A stretch of DNA of 64,000 nt from Cephalopachus bancanus. Its lineage: Eukaryota > Chordata > Mammalia > Primates > Tarsiidae. Position 1 is the first letter of the stretch; each line of letters starts with the position of its first letter. The stretch covers positions 1,984,001 to 2,048,000 of the forward strand of contig JAPVLO010000276.1 of the NCBI GenBank assembly GCA_027257055.1. The letters run 5' to 3'. The notes under the pieces are model-generated. The model saw only the letters and a program-made list of their open reading frames with translations, was not told the DNA's origin and made no database searches. Below, one piece after another: positions 49,810-62,031 of the stretch. A program made the position numbers and the translations under genes.

Positions 49810-50168
49810 AAGACTTGGCTATTATATCCCTCATGATTTAAGATCCTCAAGTGAATTGTTTGCATTGATTTGATAAGTGTGCTGAGAGAGTTAGAAACAG
49901 AAATTTTGGACTTAACCTATATTCATCTTTTTATATAGCATATACTTTATTTTTTAATTTGAAAATTTATTGTGAAATATACATAAGACGTACCATTTTA
50001 AGTGCACGTTTCAGTGGCATTTAGTACATTCACATTGTTATGCAACCATTACCACCATCCATCTCCAGAATTTCTTCACTTTTTCAGACTTTGTGTGCAT
50101 TAGTTGATAACACCCCGTTCCCCAGGTACCCTAGCTTCTGGCAACCACGATTCTAGTTTCTGTCTTGA

Positions 50169-50781
50169 CCCTTTGTATTTGGATGTCACCTCTCAAGGGA
50201 CATAAAGAGATTGCTGATGATTATACAGGACAAACTTATGCCAGTGCAAGTATTTCAAACATATATGTTTCCTTAAAGTTTTCCATTCAAATTGCATGAA
50301 AAAACAAATAAAGAGATGGAATATATAGTGAGATATATGTTTGAAAAATATAGCTGGCATTACGTAGAAAGAAAATGTCCTTTCACATTGTCTTTGAACA
50401 ATAGACTGGACAATAAATTGCATATTATTAATGGGGAAGAAAGAAAATGAGACTGCATTGCTCGACTAGAAAAACACCAGTGGAAGGTGTCAAATGAATT
50501 ACTATTACCCAACATGTGTCAGTGAACCTGCAATGCATGTTGGTGACTTTTTTACACATTACCACGTTAGAAAAATATACAATATAAAATTTTGATTTTT
50601 TTTGTCATAGGTAAGTTCCTCAATGTCCAAAAATTCCATTGTAAACCAAATATCATTCCAATAAAAGGATTGGTTCTAATGCTATACTATTTAATATGAA
50701 GTGATTCCTTTTTCACTATTTCATTAAAAAGTGTGGTTAAGTTGCTGGTAGTTGATCTGTGAGATATCTGAGTGCAAAAGG
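50169..50781. mobile_element. piggyBac-like non-autonomous element
   Basis: A 613-bp insertion splits the L1 exactly between 'ctgtc' and 'tgaatttgacc'. It is flanked by TTGA (50165-50168, one change from TTAA) and TTAA (50782-50785). Ends are imperfect inverted repeats: CCCTTTGTATTTGGATGTC on the left, CCTTTTGCACTCAGATATC on the reverse of the right. TTAA targets and CCY starts are piggyBac hallmarks. No transposase motif is recognised inside, so it is probably non-autonomous. Confidence 0.72.
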
Positions 50782-50942
50782 TTAATGAATTTGACCATTC
50801 TAGGTATCTTATATAAGTGGAATCATACAAGATTTGTCCTTCTGTGTGGAATTTAATTCATTTAGCATCGTGTCTTCAATGTTCATACATGTTGTAGCAT
50901 GTGTCAGAGTTTTCTTTCATGTTAAGGCTTAATGTTCCATTT

Positions 50943-50943
<1 letters not shown>

Positions 50944-51011
<68 letters not shown>
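50944..51011. repeat. (GT)n(GA)n microsatellite in the L1 tail
   Basis: A pure GT run to about 50998, then GA. It lies where L1 tails carry 'attccattgtgtg'. Confidence 0.97.
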
Positions 51012-51589
51012 TATTCTGCTTATTCATTTATCTACCTTTTGACTGTTGTGAATAATGCTGGTATGAACTCCTGCTTTTGATTCTTTTGAGTATATATTCA
51101 GAAATGGAATTGCTGGGTCATTGTAATTTTATGTTTAAGTTTTTGAAGAATTGCTGTACTGTTTTCCATACCAGCTGTATCATTTACATTCCTATCAGCC
51201 ATGTACATATATTCTGTAGTTACTGAACAGTGCCTGTTGTTCTGAATTTTGGCATACATTACCAACTCTTGCATATGAATTATAGGGTATAGTAGGGGTA
51301 TACAAATCACATATTCAGTATTAAATGTATTGCGGTTGTTTTTTGCAGAAGAATTTAATTGTAGTAGTTAGCAAGTATTTCTGACTCTGCTGCTGATCCT
51401 TTGCTCCATCATGTCACCTCTGACTTTTGGAATCCTCGTAGAGTAGACATAATTGTGTATTCTAGCCATAGCTGTGAAGAATTTTTGTTTATAAGGTACC
51501 ATGATTTCAGACTTTAATAATAAACCTGCTTTTCATATTTTATAAAATTTTTTCGATATGTACAATCAGAAGTGATGAGAAAACCTGTC

Positions 51590-51950
51590 AATTAGCAAGC
51601 TTACTGGGTGCCAATTATGTGCAAAGTTCCAGTATATAATAGATACAAAAAGCATTAGGATGCGGTTCTTACCGTCAAGAGCTATACAATTTGAGGACAC
51701 AAGACATAAACACATGAAAATGACATCACTATGAGATGTCATGAGAAATAGTGGTGACATACCAATATGCGCATGAATATTTTAAGGCACTAGATACCAT
51801 GAGCTCAGCTGAAACTTCGTTATGGCAACAGGTATCTGAAAAGGCTTCATCTCTAAAGTATATTTTGAGTAATATGTTGAAGGATGCATACAATTTAGAC
51901 ACATAAAGAGGTGAGGCCAAGATCTTCCAGTTTAGGAGAAATAGCATTAT
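51590..51950 (-). repeat. L2 relic
   Basis: 'actgggtgccaattatgtgc', 'cttaccgtcaagagctatac' and 'gtatattttgagtaatatgt' match the reverse L2 order, diverged. Confidence 0.6.
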
Positions 51951-52127
51951 AAATGTCAGACTGCTGAATCACGAATGGACATTAATTAGCACTGTCCCAG
52001 AGACCTAAAAATTATTTGACAAAAATTGCAAGTAAGTCCTCCAGCTTGACATTCATGCTGCTATGTTCATCAGCTGGTGATGGCAGGAGTAGTAGGAATA
52101 GCATCAGCAGTGGAAGTAGAAGTAATA

Positions 52128-52370
52128 GTAAACTAGTATTTATTATCTGCACTCCATGTGCCAGACATTGTGCTAAACACTTTTTGCCTATATTATCTCC
52201 TTTCATTGTTCAGCAACCCTGTGAGCCAGGAGTTAAAGACTATTACCCCTTTTTGTGGATGAGTAAGTGAAGGCTTGGAGAACTTAAGTGACTTGCCCAT
52301 AGTCACACAGAGTAGTGGAGTCAGGATTTACATCCAGGCAGTTTAGTTCTAGAGCTAGCACTTATTACCA
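52128..52370 (-). repeat. MIR SINE
   Basis: 'tccatgtgccagacattgtg', 'tttttgtggatgagtaagtg' and 'gacttgcccatagtcacac'. The MIR core is well preserved. Confidence 0.93.
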
Positions 52371-52955
52371 TTGGGCAATGTTGTCATAGCATTACGTGTG
52401 GAAGGGGCTAGTGCCTTTTTATTTTAATGGCTTGCAAGCTTTTGCAACCTCTGTGTGGCTAATATTTTAACATTCTTGTAATCCCTGGTTATTAGCAAGA
52501 GTGGTTTGTAAACTCTGGAAGGCTATAGAGTCTGTTCCTAATGAGGCTTTTCCTTAACGTGATAGCTTTTGTAGCTGCTCATGAGCAGAGGTAATGAGAG
52601 TAATCTGTAAACGGCTAAGTAATGACATTAAGTTTATATGTTCACAGCAGAAAGAAAATATACATATACAGTTTTCTTCTGATAAAAATGATTTATTCAA
52701 GAAAAATACTCATTGCTTTTTGGAAAGATTGGGAAGTTGAGAATAATTTTTCTCATTTGGTGACTAGGCCAGTTAGTACTGCTGCTTACTTTTTTTGGTT
52801 CAGTTGCTTTGATGTTGTTATAAGAGATATTTGGGGTGTAGTGGTTTTCATACATTTTAGTAAGTTAGATTTTCTATGATTTGTGTGTGGTGCTATATAC
52901 TGTTGACTTGAAATTCTCCTTTTTTGGTAAAGATGCCATGACTCAACAGATTAGG
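52371..52955. other. Intron, nothing recognised
   Basis: No assignable feature. Confidence 0.4.
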
Positions 52956-53095
52956 GCTACTGAAGGTATGACTTAGCATATTGGTAGGGCCACACAAACC
53001 TGAGCAAGTCCCCTCAGTTTCATATCCTGTAAATAGAGATAAGATAGTTTAGTTTGTTTCAGAGAGTGGTTGTGGAAAATTACTAGGCTTTAGTA
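52956..53095 (+). repeat. MIR fragment
   Basis: 'cacacaaacctgagcaagtc' and later 'tatcctgtaaatagagata'. Confidence 0.55.
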
Positions 53096-53512
53096 TGATT
53101 TTTAATCTCAGTATGGGTATACTTGGTTTGGGAACTGTGGTTCAAGAGTAAATATATCTAATCCTGCTTTGAGTAAGTGCAACTTTAAAGCCTTGGAATT
53201 TTCTCATATTGAATCTGGGCCAAGTAAAAAGGTAGGGGTGGATGCAAATTTGTTTGTGAAGGAGTTGGGGGTTTGTGTGTGGGGGTGTGTGTGTAATTCT
53301 TCTTGGAAGTAGCTGAAGTAAAGGGTATAGTGAATGTTAACCTTTTTTTGTTGTGATTGCTGAATGTGTATGCAAAGTATTTTGTTCTGGGTTTCAGAGT
53401 GTCTAATCGAGATATAGACAACTGATTTAAACTAACATTTTTGGACAGTGAGAGGCTATGGAAATCAAGAAAAAAGTGGTTAGAAATCTTTCACACAAAA
53501 AGGATACTTTAA

Positions 53513-53806
53513 GCCGGGCTCGGTGGCTCAGTCTGTAATCCCATGCTTTGGGAGATGAGGTGAGTGGATTGCCTGAGCCCGCGGGTTCGAGACCCGCCTG
53601 GGCAACTTGGCGAGACCTCATCTCTACAATTAAAAAAAAAAGAAAATCAGCCAGGCATGGTAGCGCATGCCTGTAATTCTGGCTACTTGGAAGGCTGAGG
53701 CGGAAGGATTGCTGGAGCCTAGCAGGTCGAGGCTGCAGTGGCCGGGAGAGGCCACTGCACTCCAGTCTGGGCGACGGAGTGAGACTCCAAGTCAAAAAAA
53801 AAAAAA
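53513..53806 (+). repeat. Alu, mixed subtype
   Basis: 'gccgggctcggtggctcagt' start. It combines the B-type 'gggcaacttggcgagacc' with the A-type 'aatcagccaggcatgg' and 'taattctggctacttgg'. Flanks 'aaaggatactt' on both sides. Confidence 0.94.
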
Positions 53807-53819
53807 AGAAAGGATACTT

Positions 53820-55640
53820 CAGTCTAGATAGTAGTATTTTCTTAAAAATTTTCCTCCCCTCACATTTCTCAACAAAATCTTAAAATTGTTGGGCTAGTGT
53901 ATTTGGATCAGAAATTCCAAGTGCTATGTTTGCATACAGTGGACATGAAAGTTAGGCATATTTGCTGATGTGCATTTATGGAGGAGAATACTTTGTCTCT
54001 TTGTCTAACACCTAAGTCCCTTTTATGCAGTATAGTTCTTTAGTAGAAAATATAGACAGCTCTGAAGTTGTACTTCTCACTGATAATATAGTCATGGTTT
54101 TAGATTATTTTTGTCACTAAAACAGTGAAATAAAGAATTTTTTGGATAGGTTTTTATGCTTGTGGTATTTTAAAGAAGAAGCATAGTACTATTAAGAAAA
54201 TAGGGCAGCTAGTGCCCTACTTATAGTATAATTCAAGGAATGATCAGGAGTCTGAATTCACATTTCTTCTGTCAGTGTTAGATATTTTTTAAATCTCTTA
54301 CCAAGAAAAGTTGTTGTGCCACATTATGAGACTCAGATGTAGTATACTATACAGTTGAGAAAGAGACTTTGAGATGTAGGGTGGTTCTTAGTAGGGTGTG
54401 AAATCGTGGTGGCATGGTGTAGTATGATAAGGTATTTATCAGCTATACTCAAGTTTTGCATTTGGAATGCTAAGAGTTAAGTTAGTGAATTGCCTAATTA
54501 TAATTCTACAGAAAAGTTCTAAAAGTTTTTTAGAATTAGTTTGTTTTCCTTTTTATCCAAAGAGGGCATCCACTTACATATATTACATAATGGTCAGGGG
54601 CAATAACTGAGAATCACAGGTTTATATATTTTAGGATAAATGAAATTAGAAGTGCCATGCAGAATGAGACAGTCCAGCTTAATTACACTGACTTGGACAA
54701 TGTCACTGTGCATTTATATGGGGGAGATAGCTGTCATTCACCAATTCAGCTACAAAAGCTTATTAATGGAATACTTTATAAACCTTTAAAATGCTTACGT
54801 AGATATATACTTATTGACATGGAAGATTTTTCATGACCTAGTTAGCAAAAAGGCAGGTTCTAAAACTGTATGTCTAAAAGTAAATTAATCTTTCTGTAAA
54901 AAATAAGTATTTACATGGCATGAAAAAAATGGTCTGGAAGGATGTATACCATAAGGTGCATCCTCAGGTTTAACTTACTTGCTAAATCGGTTGATCAAAG
55001 TCTCCTGGTTTGACTGTGGCTCTAAATATGCTTCATCTCTGGAAGGCTTTCGATAATACTTATGTACGTGATTAGCTTAGCTAATCAAAAGGGAAACTAC
55101 ATGGAAGAGGTTACTGATTTTGCCATTGTTTGCTTATTTTCAGTTGGAAATTTTTAAAAACATATTTTTAAAAGCTTATTAATAAGCTTTTATTCATTAA
55201 CTTATTTGATATTACTTAGAGGAAAAGATCTATAACTCACACATGTACTTTCCCAGAGATATCTTCTATTTTCGGGAGAATGCACTTATGCTGAGGATCA
55301 GAAAGACTGCTTTAGAAAGCAAAAAGAAATTCCAGCTGCCTAAAATGTCCAAGAATCTGGCAGAGTTTGCTTACAGTGGGGAATTGTTCAAAAAAAGAAA
55401 GCTTACTGGAGACAGTTAGAAGAGGACTACACAAAGTGAAAGTTAAATGGACTTTAGAAAAAAACCCAAAACTTGCAATAATTGAGAATGCTAATAATCT
55501 CAGGGTTTGTCTGAGGATATTTAGGAAGTTTTCCTCTTCAGACTCTGTTTTCTTAGTTACCGATTACCTCTCCCCACCCCCAAACTCAGCCTATAAATTT
55601 CTCTCTTATCCTTTTTTTTTTTTTAACTCTGTCTTAACCC
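53820..55640. other. Intron, nothing recognised
   Basis: No gene or assignable repeat over about 1.8 kb. Confidence 0.4.
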
Positions 55641-56625
55641 TTGGTTTTCTTCCAGTTTCATTTTAGCCTCTCAAAGGCATGGTTGATACCCACTGTCTCT
55701 GCTTATTTATTTACTGAACTCCCTATACTATGGTAGAAACCATAGTAGAGCTATGGTAGAAAATACTTCCTCTATGGTGAACAAACTCCTAATTTCCCAG
55801 TCCTTTACTGATTTTTAAATTATCATTTTTTTTGAGTTGGAGTCTCACTCAGTCGCCCAGACTGGAGTGTAGTGGCCACTCCCGGCCACCGCAGCCTCGA
55901 CCTGCTGGGCTCCGGCGATCCTTTCGCCTCAGCCTTCCAAGTCGCTGGAACTACAGGCGCGCCCTACCACACCTGGCTAATTTTTTTTTTTCGATTTATT
56001 GTAGAGAAGAGGTCTTGCTTGCCCAGGCGGGTCTCGAACCTGCGGGCTCCCAAAGGCACGGGATTATAGGCTGAGCCACCGAGCCCGGCCAAATTATCAT
56101 TTTTTACCTCTCCAGATTCTGCATAAAGATCAGTAACCCTCATCTTTGTGCTCTATTCACAGTAATCTATCAAAATTTTTCTTACTTTTGTCTCTGAGTA
56201 AGGTCAGTTGTGATCAGATCACTGTCAGAGTCGTGTTACCTGCCTCCCCAGCACCCACCACACTTACTCTGTTTTAGCAGTACTGCCAGTAACCCTTGTC
56301 TCTGGTCTCTTGTGCCTGTTCATGTACTGTTGTTTCCTGTGCCTGGAATGCCCTCCCACCTTGTAGCCTAATCTTCGTCGTTTAGAATGGCTCAGGATTT
56401 GCCTACTTCCTTGGTCACACTTCCAAAAGTTATTCGCTTCTTGTGTTTAGTTCAGTCTGTCTGGCTTATTTTAGTTACGTGCTATCTTGTATATTTACTT
56501 CTAGAAGGTGGATGCCCTGAGGACAGAGTTTGGGCTTTATTCATTCTCACTTTCTTTAGTGCTTAGTATAGTGTTTGTTACAGTTTAGCGTCTGGCATGT
56601 GTTTGTTGTACTGAACTAAATGAAA
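55641..56625 (+). repeat. L2 relic split by an Alu
   Basis: The part after the Alu is clear: 'cctgtgcctggaatgccctc', 'aggtggatgccctgaggaca' and 'tctggcatgtgtttgttgta' are the L2 3' end in order. The part before the Alu is weaker. Confidence 0.75.
55830..56090 (-). repeat. Alu, lineage-specific, internally deleted
   Basis: Flanks 'aaattatcattttt' (about 55817-55830 and 56091-56104). The segment after 'cgggctc' is shortened. Confidence 0.93.
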
Positions 56626-57644
56626 CTAAGCTCTATGAGGGCATGCATTTTATAGATAAAGGAATGGGCAAACAAGCCTAATTGGGAGCATTTAGAAAGT
56701 TATCAAAGGAGATAGCAGAGAAAACTAAATATATTTATTTACTCCATTTTTATTAAACGATTGGTAAGGAAATTCTCAGATTGTCTTGTGAAGGAATCTT
56801 GTGAATTCCTTGTCTTATGAATTCCTTGTCTTGTGAAGGTATCTAAGTGGATAACAAAGAGTAAGATATCATCTGAGCATAGAAACCTAAAGGTGAAACT
56901 GGCAAAAATGTTTAAGTTTTGTTTTATAATATTTGGTAGCAAAATGTTGGCAGGTAGCTTTTAGGGTGTGGTTTTTTCTGCCCTTCTTTGATGAGTAGAT
57001 ACAATCGATTAGTTGTATATAAATGGGCCCTTTTCTCCATTTTTGTGAAAACTATGAAAACATCTTGAGGATTTATCCCCATTCTAAGTTAATGCACGTA
57101 TCGAATTATTGTGATTTTATGCTTTTTCAAAAGCATAAATCAGTTTCCAATTACCTATTATTGCTGGAGTGGAGTGGCTTCCTGCTCTAGGAAGCACCTC
57201 TTCTTTCTTTGTTAGTCTCCACAGTAAGAGGTGACAGGGAGTCCAGAAACTCCCAAGGATCCCAAGGCATCACGCTTCCTGGTTTGCTTATGGCTCCAGA
57301 GTCAGAATAATTGGAAAATATTTGGGTAATTTGGATGAAAGTTCTAGGTAACAGATACTGATACATTTAGCTTGTCTAGCACAGGAAGGAAACTGTGCGG
57401 GCCTGAGGATGTTCTTCTGACCCTGTGTTGCCCACAGTGGAGCTTTTGCTTTGCCCTTGTTAACACTATGGTAAAGAAGAGCAGAACACCTTCCTTCATC
57501 TCATTCCTGCTTAGCTTCATTGTGTGTTTGGCTCAGGCATGTTTGTTTGTTTCTACTTGCTTTTTCTGTCCTGAACCTGTTTTACAAAAGTATTTATTTC
57601 TCTTTGGTCATTCATTTTATTTCTTTTTTCTTTTTCACTCCCCA
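56626..57644. other. Intron, mostly unassigned
   Basis: Contains a small set of local direct repeats around 56780-56840 built on 'gaattccttgtctt'. No gene. Confidence 0.4.
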
Positions 57645-57948
57645 ATTTTTTTTTTTGAGTTGGAGTCTCATTGTCACCCAGGCTGGAGTGCAATGGCACA
57701 GTCATGGCTCACTGCAACCTCCAACTCCTGGGGCTCAGGGGATCCTTACATCTCAGCCTCCCAAGTTGCTGGGACTACAGGCATGTACAACCACAAGTGG
57801 CTAATTTTTGTTTTTTGTTTTGTTTTTAATAGAGATAAGGTCTCACTATGTTGCCCAGGCAGGTCTCAAACTCCTGGGCTCAAACGATCCTCCTGCCTCT
57901 GCCTCCTGCCTCTACTGAGATTACAGATGTGAGCCACCACATCTGGCA
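57645..57948 (-). repeat. Older Alu (AluJ-like)
   Basis: 'gagttggagtctcattgtca' start, 'tggctcactgcaacctccaa', and a short duplicated 'gcctctgcctcctgcctct' near the end. Confidence 0.9.
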
Positions 57949-57954
57949 TCAATT

Positions 57955-58600
57955 ACTTTTTAAATTAGTACTGATATTCCACATACAAAAATTCCAATGT
58001 GGAATCTTAAAAATAGAAATGAAAAAGTCCTTTGACAAAATTTTAGGTCATTTCTAGATATGTTACTTAAAAATATTTTGCATTTTGAAAAGATGACGTG
58101 TGCATCTCATAGGTTCAAATGGTTCAAAAGGGTAGAGATTGAAAAACAAAGCTCCTTTTGTACTGTTGTTCTTCATGTTTTCTCTCTGGAGTTCATTGTT
58201 GGTACTTTTTTATCCTTCTGGAGATAGTCTGTGCATATACAAGCAAATAGGTCTATTTTTATAGGATTTAAAATTTATATTTTGGCACTCTGTGGGTTAG
58301 TATTTCTCTTTTGGAAATTTTGAGTGAGGCTGGTAGTGTTTATACTTTATGAAGTATACTCCTCTGCATTGTTTCTTTGTGAAATCAATACTGATCTCAA
58401 CCATGCCTTTGAGAGTATATCAACATAAGGATATGTCTGGTATGTATTCCAGTGTTAGTGGTCAGACATGGCCTATTTTCTGTTTTCAGTTGTGTTAAGT
58501 TTCATAATAATTTTGACCTGACCCTTTTATTAAAAACATAAAATACAAAATGTTTGATAGCAATTGAGAGTCTTAGGTGACTGGATGTTCTGATATTAAT
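57955..58600. other. Intron, nothing recognised
   Basis: Possibly old L1 tail ('tgtgcatatacaagcaaata' type) but too weak to assign. Confidence 0.35.
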
Positions 58601-58629
58601 CCACTTGGCAAAAAGGTACTAAGCACTTT

Positions 58630-58780
58630 ATCCTCCAACTTGTGCTTTATTCTGACTTTTTCCAAGCACTTTACAAGGGCATATTATAGTCAGGATCTTG
58701 AGGCACAAAGGAATTGAGATTTTCACAGGCACACTCTACAACTTGGTAATGGAACCAAGCAACATCACCCAAGATTCTTG
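58630..58780 (-). repeat. MIR-like fragment
   Basis: 'ttccaagcactttacaaggg' and 'gatcttgaggcacaaaggaa', diverged. Confidence 0.45.
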
Positions 58781-60290
58781 GCTCCCTGGCTTTCACCACC
58801 AATTCAGAACAGTTTTACAAATGCATTAGAACTCTGCCAACTATAGAGGTAGTCTGATGTAATTTGACACCTGTTATTTCCAGAATGTCATAGATTACCC
58901 TCCCACCCTCAAAACCTTTTAAAAGGTTCCAGTTAAAGATCTTTTTCCATCCTGTATTTCCTCATTTTTAAGTCTATTTGGTTTTCAGCCTTCCTTTCCC
59001 ACCTACTGTTCCTTCTCAAACTTCCCCAGCAGATTTTGAGTAGATTTATGTTACCAATCCATTTTGCAATCTTAATCTTCTAATTCAAAACCCATGTATT
59101 AATGTGCACACCATCTGCATTCTTGGAAAGCTGGTCCAGTAGAGTATCCTGGAAAATAACCAGTGAAGGCGCCTGGTATTGCTTTTCAGTCTTAAAAAAA
59201 AAAAAAGAATTAAAAAAAAAAATCCTGACTAGTTGAAATAATTATTAAAACATGGGGCCATGAGGAAAAACACTTAGGTTCCCATGTTTGCTTGTTAACT
59301 AGGACTTATCTTCACTTGGATATGCCTTTAATCTTACCATCTTTTGTTTTGTCTGTATTTAAATTATGTATAAGATTATTGCCCTTGAATTGTAGAAGTT
59401 TGAGTTTAAGTGGTTCCAAAGCCTCCAGATGAAAGCTGCTGCTTAAACTCGGTGAGCATTATTTTGACAGTGACAGCTCACCCTTCCCACACACTTCTTA
59501 TTATTTTGAACTGCTGATTATATGGAAGATAGCAATGAAACTCCTTTGACTTTTTTTGTTAAGCATTTTCAGAAATTCTATTGGTATTCTGTTTGAGACA
59601 GGTCTTTGATAGGAGGTATGGTGCCTGTTGGTAGTGGCATAGCATTTTCTCTATGTTATCTGCTGTTGGCAGTGAGAAGTTTACACTGAAAAAGGATCTT
59701 TCAACTCAAAGGTCCTGAAGCCCTAGATGAACACACAGTTCAGTTTTGACACAGTCAGGATTGAAATGGAGGGCAGCAGCTATGCAGACACTACTTGGTG
59801 TGGGTAGAAAGAACAAACTGTCCTGTACTAAAACATGCTCTATCCTCAAGCTTACAAATGAGAACCTTGAACAGAGGGCAGTCCTGTATATTCAAGGTGA
59901 CTTGTGATATATTCATTATAAAATATATTCCATTTATATGCACACTTTGGTAGACTGTATAGACAAAACTGTTGTTCAGTGGATGGGCATGTGCTCAGTG
60001 AGCTTCTGCAGTGTTCTAGTCATCTGTAAATTGTTTTCACAAAGTAGACATGATCCTAGTAGTAATCTAGGAAATAAGCCAGGTTTAATGACCACTTTTA
60101 TATTCATACTTTTTTCAAATTCTTATTACAAACCTGAGAGGAAAGTTCAGACCATACATAGGTAAGAAAATTAGAGAGAGATTAAGTAACTGTCTTACAT
60201 TTTACCCAGCTTATGAGAGGCTAAGTTTTCTATGTCTGTGTGTTTTCTACTTACTACAACTTCCTCTTATATTAACATTTCTATATTTTA
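58781..60290. other. Intron, nothing recognised
   Basis: No assignable feature except A-runs near 59195-59222. Confidence 0.4.
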
Positions 60291-60294
60291 GAGT

Positions 60295-60500
60295 GTTACA
60301 AAAGCTTTGTAAACAAAGTAGTACATTTGTATATTTTAGGACTTTCCAGTAACCCTGTACTTCAAGTAGTATAGATGTTAATATCTTATTTTATAGATGA
60401 AGACATTTGAGTCCCAGAGAGATACAGTGACTTTCCTGAAGGCACAAAGCTATTAAGTAGTCAGAACTGGGTGGGACTTAAAACTGTTCTCCATCCTGAA
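60295..60500 (-). repeat. MIR SINE
   Basis: 'cttattttatagatgaagac', 'gagtcccagagagatacagt' and 'ctattaagtagtcagaact'. Confidence 0.7.
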
Positions 60501-60828
60501 TTCTTTACCCTTTCTACTCAGCATCCTGGAGGCTAGTGATTTTAATGCTCAGCAACATCTATCAAGCCCTTACCTTGTATAATACACTATGCCTGATGCT
60601 ATGCATTGATATCGAAAGAAAGAGAATTGCACAATTCCATCCCTCTTTTTATAATTTAACAACAGAGATAGAATAATCACATAAGAAAAGTACCTAATGT
60701 TCGTTATAATTAAACTCTATAAGCAAAAGTAAACTAGTGCAACTATAGTGAAGTAAATATGTTACTTCCAGTGGTAAACAGTTGGAATCAAGCTAGTATC
60801 AAACAGCCTTCTGAGAAGCTTTTCTTTT

Positions 60829-61328
60829 CTTTTTTTTTGAGTTGGAGTCTTCACCCTGTTGCCCAGGCTGTAGTGCAGTGGCATGCTCAAGCCACCCCAG
60901 CGTTGACCTACTTGGCTCCTTCCAAGTAACTGGAATTACAGGCGCTCGCCACCATACCTGGCTAATTTTTTTATTTATTGTAGAGATGAGGTCTCACCAT
61001 ATTTTTTTTTTATTACTTTTTTTTTTTTTTTGAGTTGGAGTCTCACTCTGTCACCCAGACTGGAATGCAGTGGCTGCTCGTGGCCACTGCAGCCTCGACC
61101 TGCTGGGCTCCCGCAATCCTTCCACCTCAGCCTTCCAAGTAGCTGGAACTACAGACGTGCACTACCACGCCCAGCTAATTTTTTGAATTATTGTAGAGAT
61201 GAGGGCTCGCCAAGTTGCCCAGGCGGGTCTCGAACCCGCGGGCTCAGGCAATCCACTCACCTCAGCCTCCCAAAGCGCGAGATTACAGGCTGAGCCACTG
61301 AGCCTGGCTAGGTCTCACCACGTTGCCC
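60829..61328 (-). repeat. Alu hosting a second Alu
   Basis: Outer Alu at 60829-61000 resuming at 61310-61328, right-truncated. Flanks 'agaagcttttc' before and 'agaagcttttc' after (about 61329). Confidence 0.9.
61008..61308 (-). repeat. Alu, subtype B, nested
   Basis: 'gagttggagtctcactctgt' to 'gagcctggct'; the outer Alu's 'aggtctcaccat' / 'aggtctcaccac' is duplicated around it. Confidence 0.93.
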
Positions 61329-61339
61329 AGAAGCTTTTC

Positions 61340-61720
61340 AATGCTCATTCCTGTCAGTTTCTTCTAGGACAAAGTCCTAGTAGAGATTTTCAGCCTCTTC
61401 AGCTCTAGGACTTCTTTCTTATAATCTATAAGCATGTTCAGGTATCTTCTATTTTAAGAGAAAAAAATTCTTGACAGTTGTCTCTGATTCCCTGTTCTCT
61501 TTTGTTCCTGCCTAGTTTATCATCCCTTCCTTCTTCTCTACTCTCAGCAAAACTCAAAATGTTGACTATATACTCTATTTGCTGGTTGTTTCTCTTCTTT
61601 TTTCTTCATGACCCTGCTTCCTCTGCCTATCCCTTAAATATCAGTGACCTGTTGTCCTACTATTGTTAGTTCTTAACATCTTCAGTATCCTGATTATGTT
61701 TGTATCTCCTTATTTTATTT
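61340..61720. other. Intron, unassigned, C/T-rich
   Basis: May be a diverged L2 part upstream of 62.03 kb, but too weak to call. Confidence 0.35.
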
Positions 61721-61721
61721 A

Positions 61722-62031
61722 TTTATTTATTTTTGAGTTGGAGTTCCACTCCGTCGCCCAGGCTGGAATGCAGAGGCATGCTTACGGCCACCCCAGCATG
61801 GCTTGCAGGGCTCCAGCGATCCTTCAGGGCTCCGGCGATCCTTCTGCTTCAGCCTTCCAAATAGCCGGAACTATGGGTACACGCTATCACTCCCGGATAA
61901 TTTTTGTTTTATTGTAGAGACAAGTTCTCACCAAGTTGCCCGGGCTGGTCTCGAACCAGCGGGCTCAAGCAATCCACTCACCTTGGCCTCCCAAAGTGCT
62001 AGGATGACAGGCTGAGCCTTTGAGCCCAGCC
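61722..62031 (-). repeat. Alu with a 19-bp internal tandem duplication
   Basis: After a (TTTA)n tail. 'cagggctccagcgatcctt' at 61806-61824 is repeated as 'cagggctccggcgatcctt' at 61825-61843. Confidence 0.93.

Larger units (their letters stand above)
49930..51340 (-). repeat. Ancient L1 (L1MC-like) 3' end, split
   Basis: 'accattttaagtgcacgttt', 'atgcaaccattaccaccatc' and 'cttctggcaaccacgattct' up to 50164; resumes at 50786 with 'gaatttgaccattctaggta', 'tggaattgctgggtcattgt' and 'gtactgttttccatacc'. Confidence 0.85.

Noticed and set aside
57372..57932. 186-codon + strand open frame
   Set aside because: The second half is antisense Alu and the first half is Phe/Leu-rich from T-rich DNA; no splice sites or domain support.
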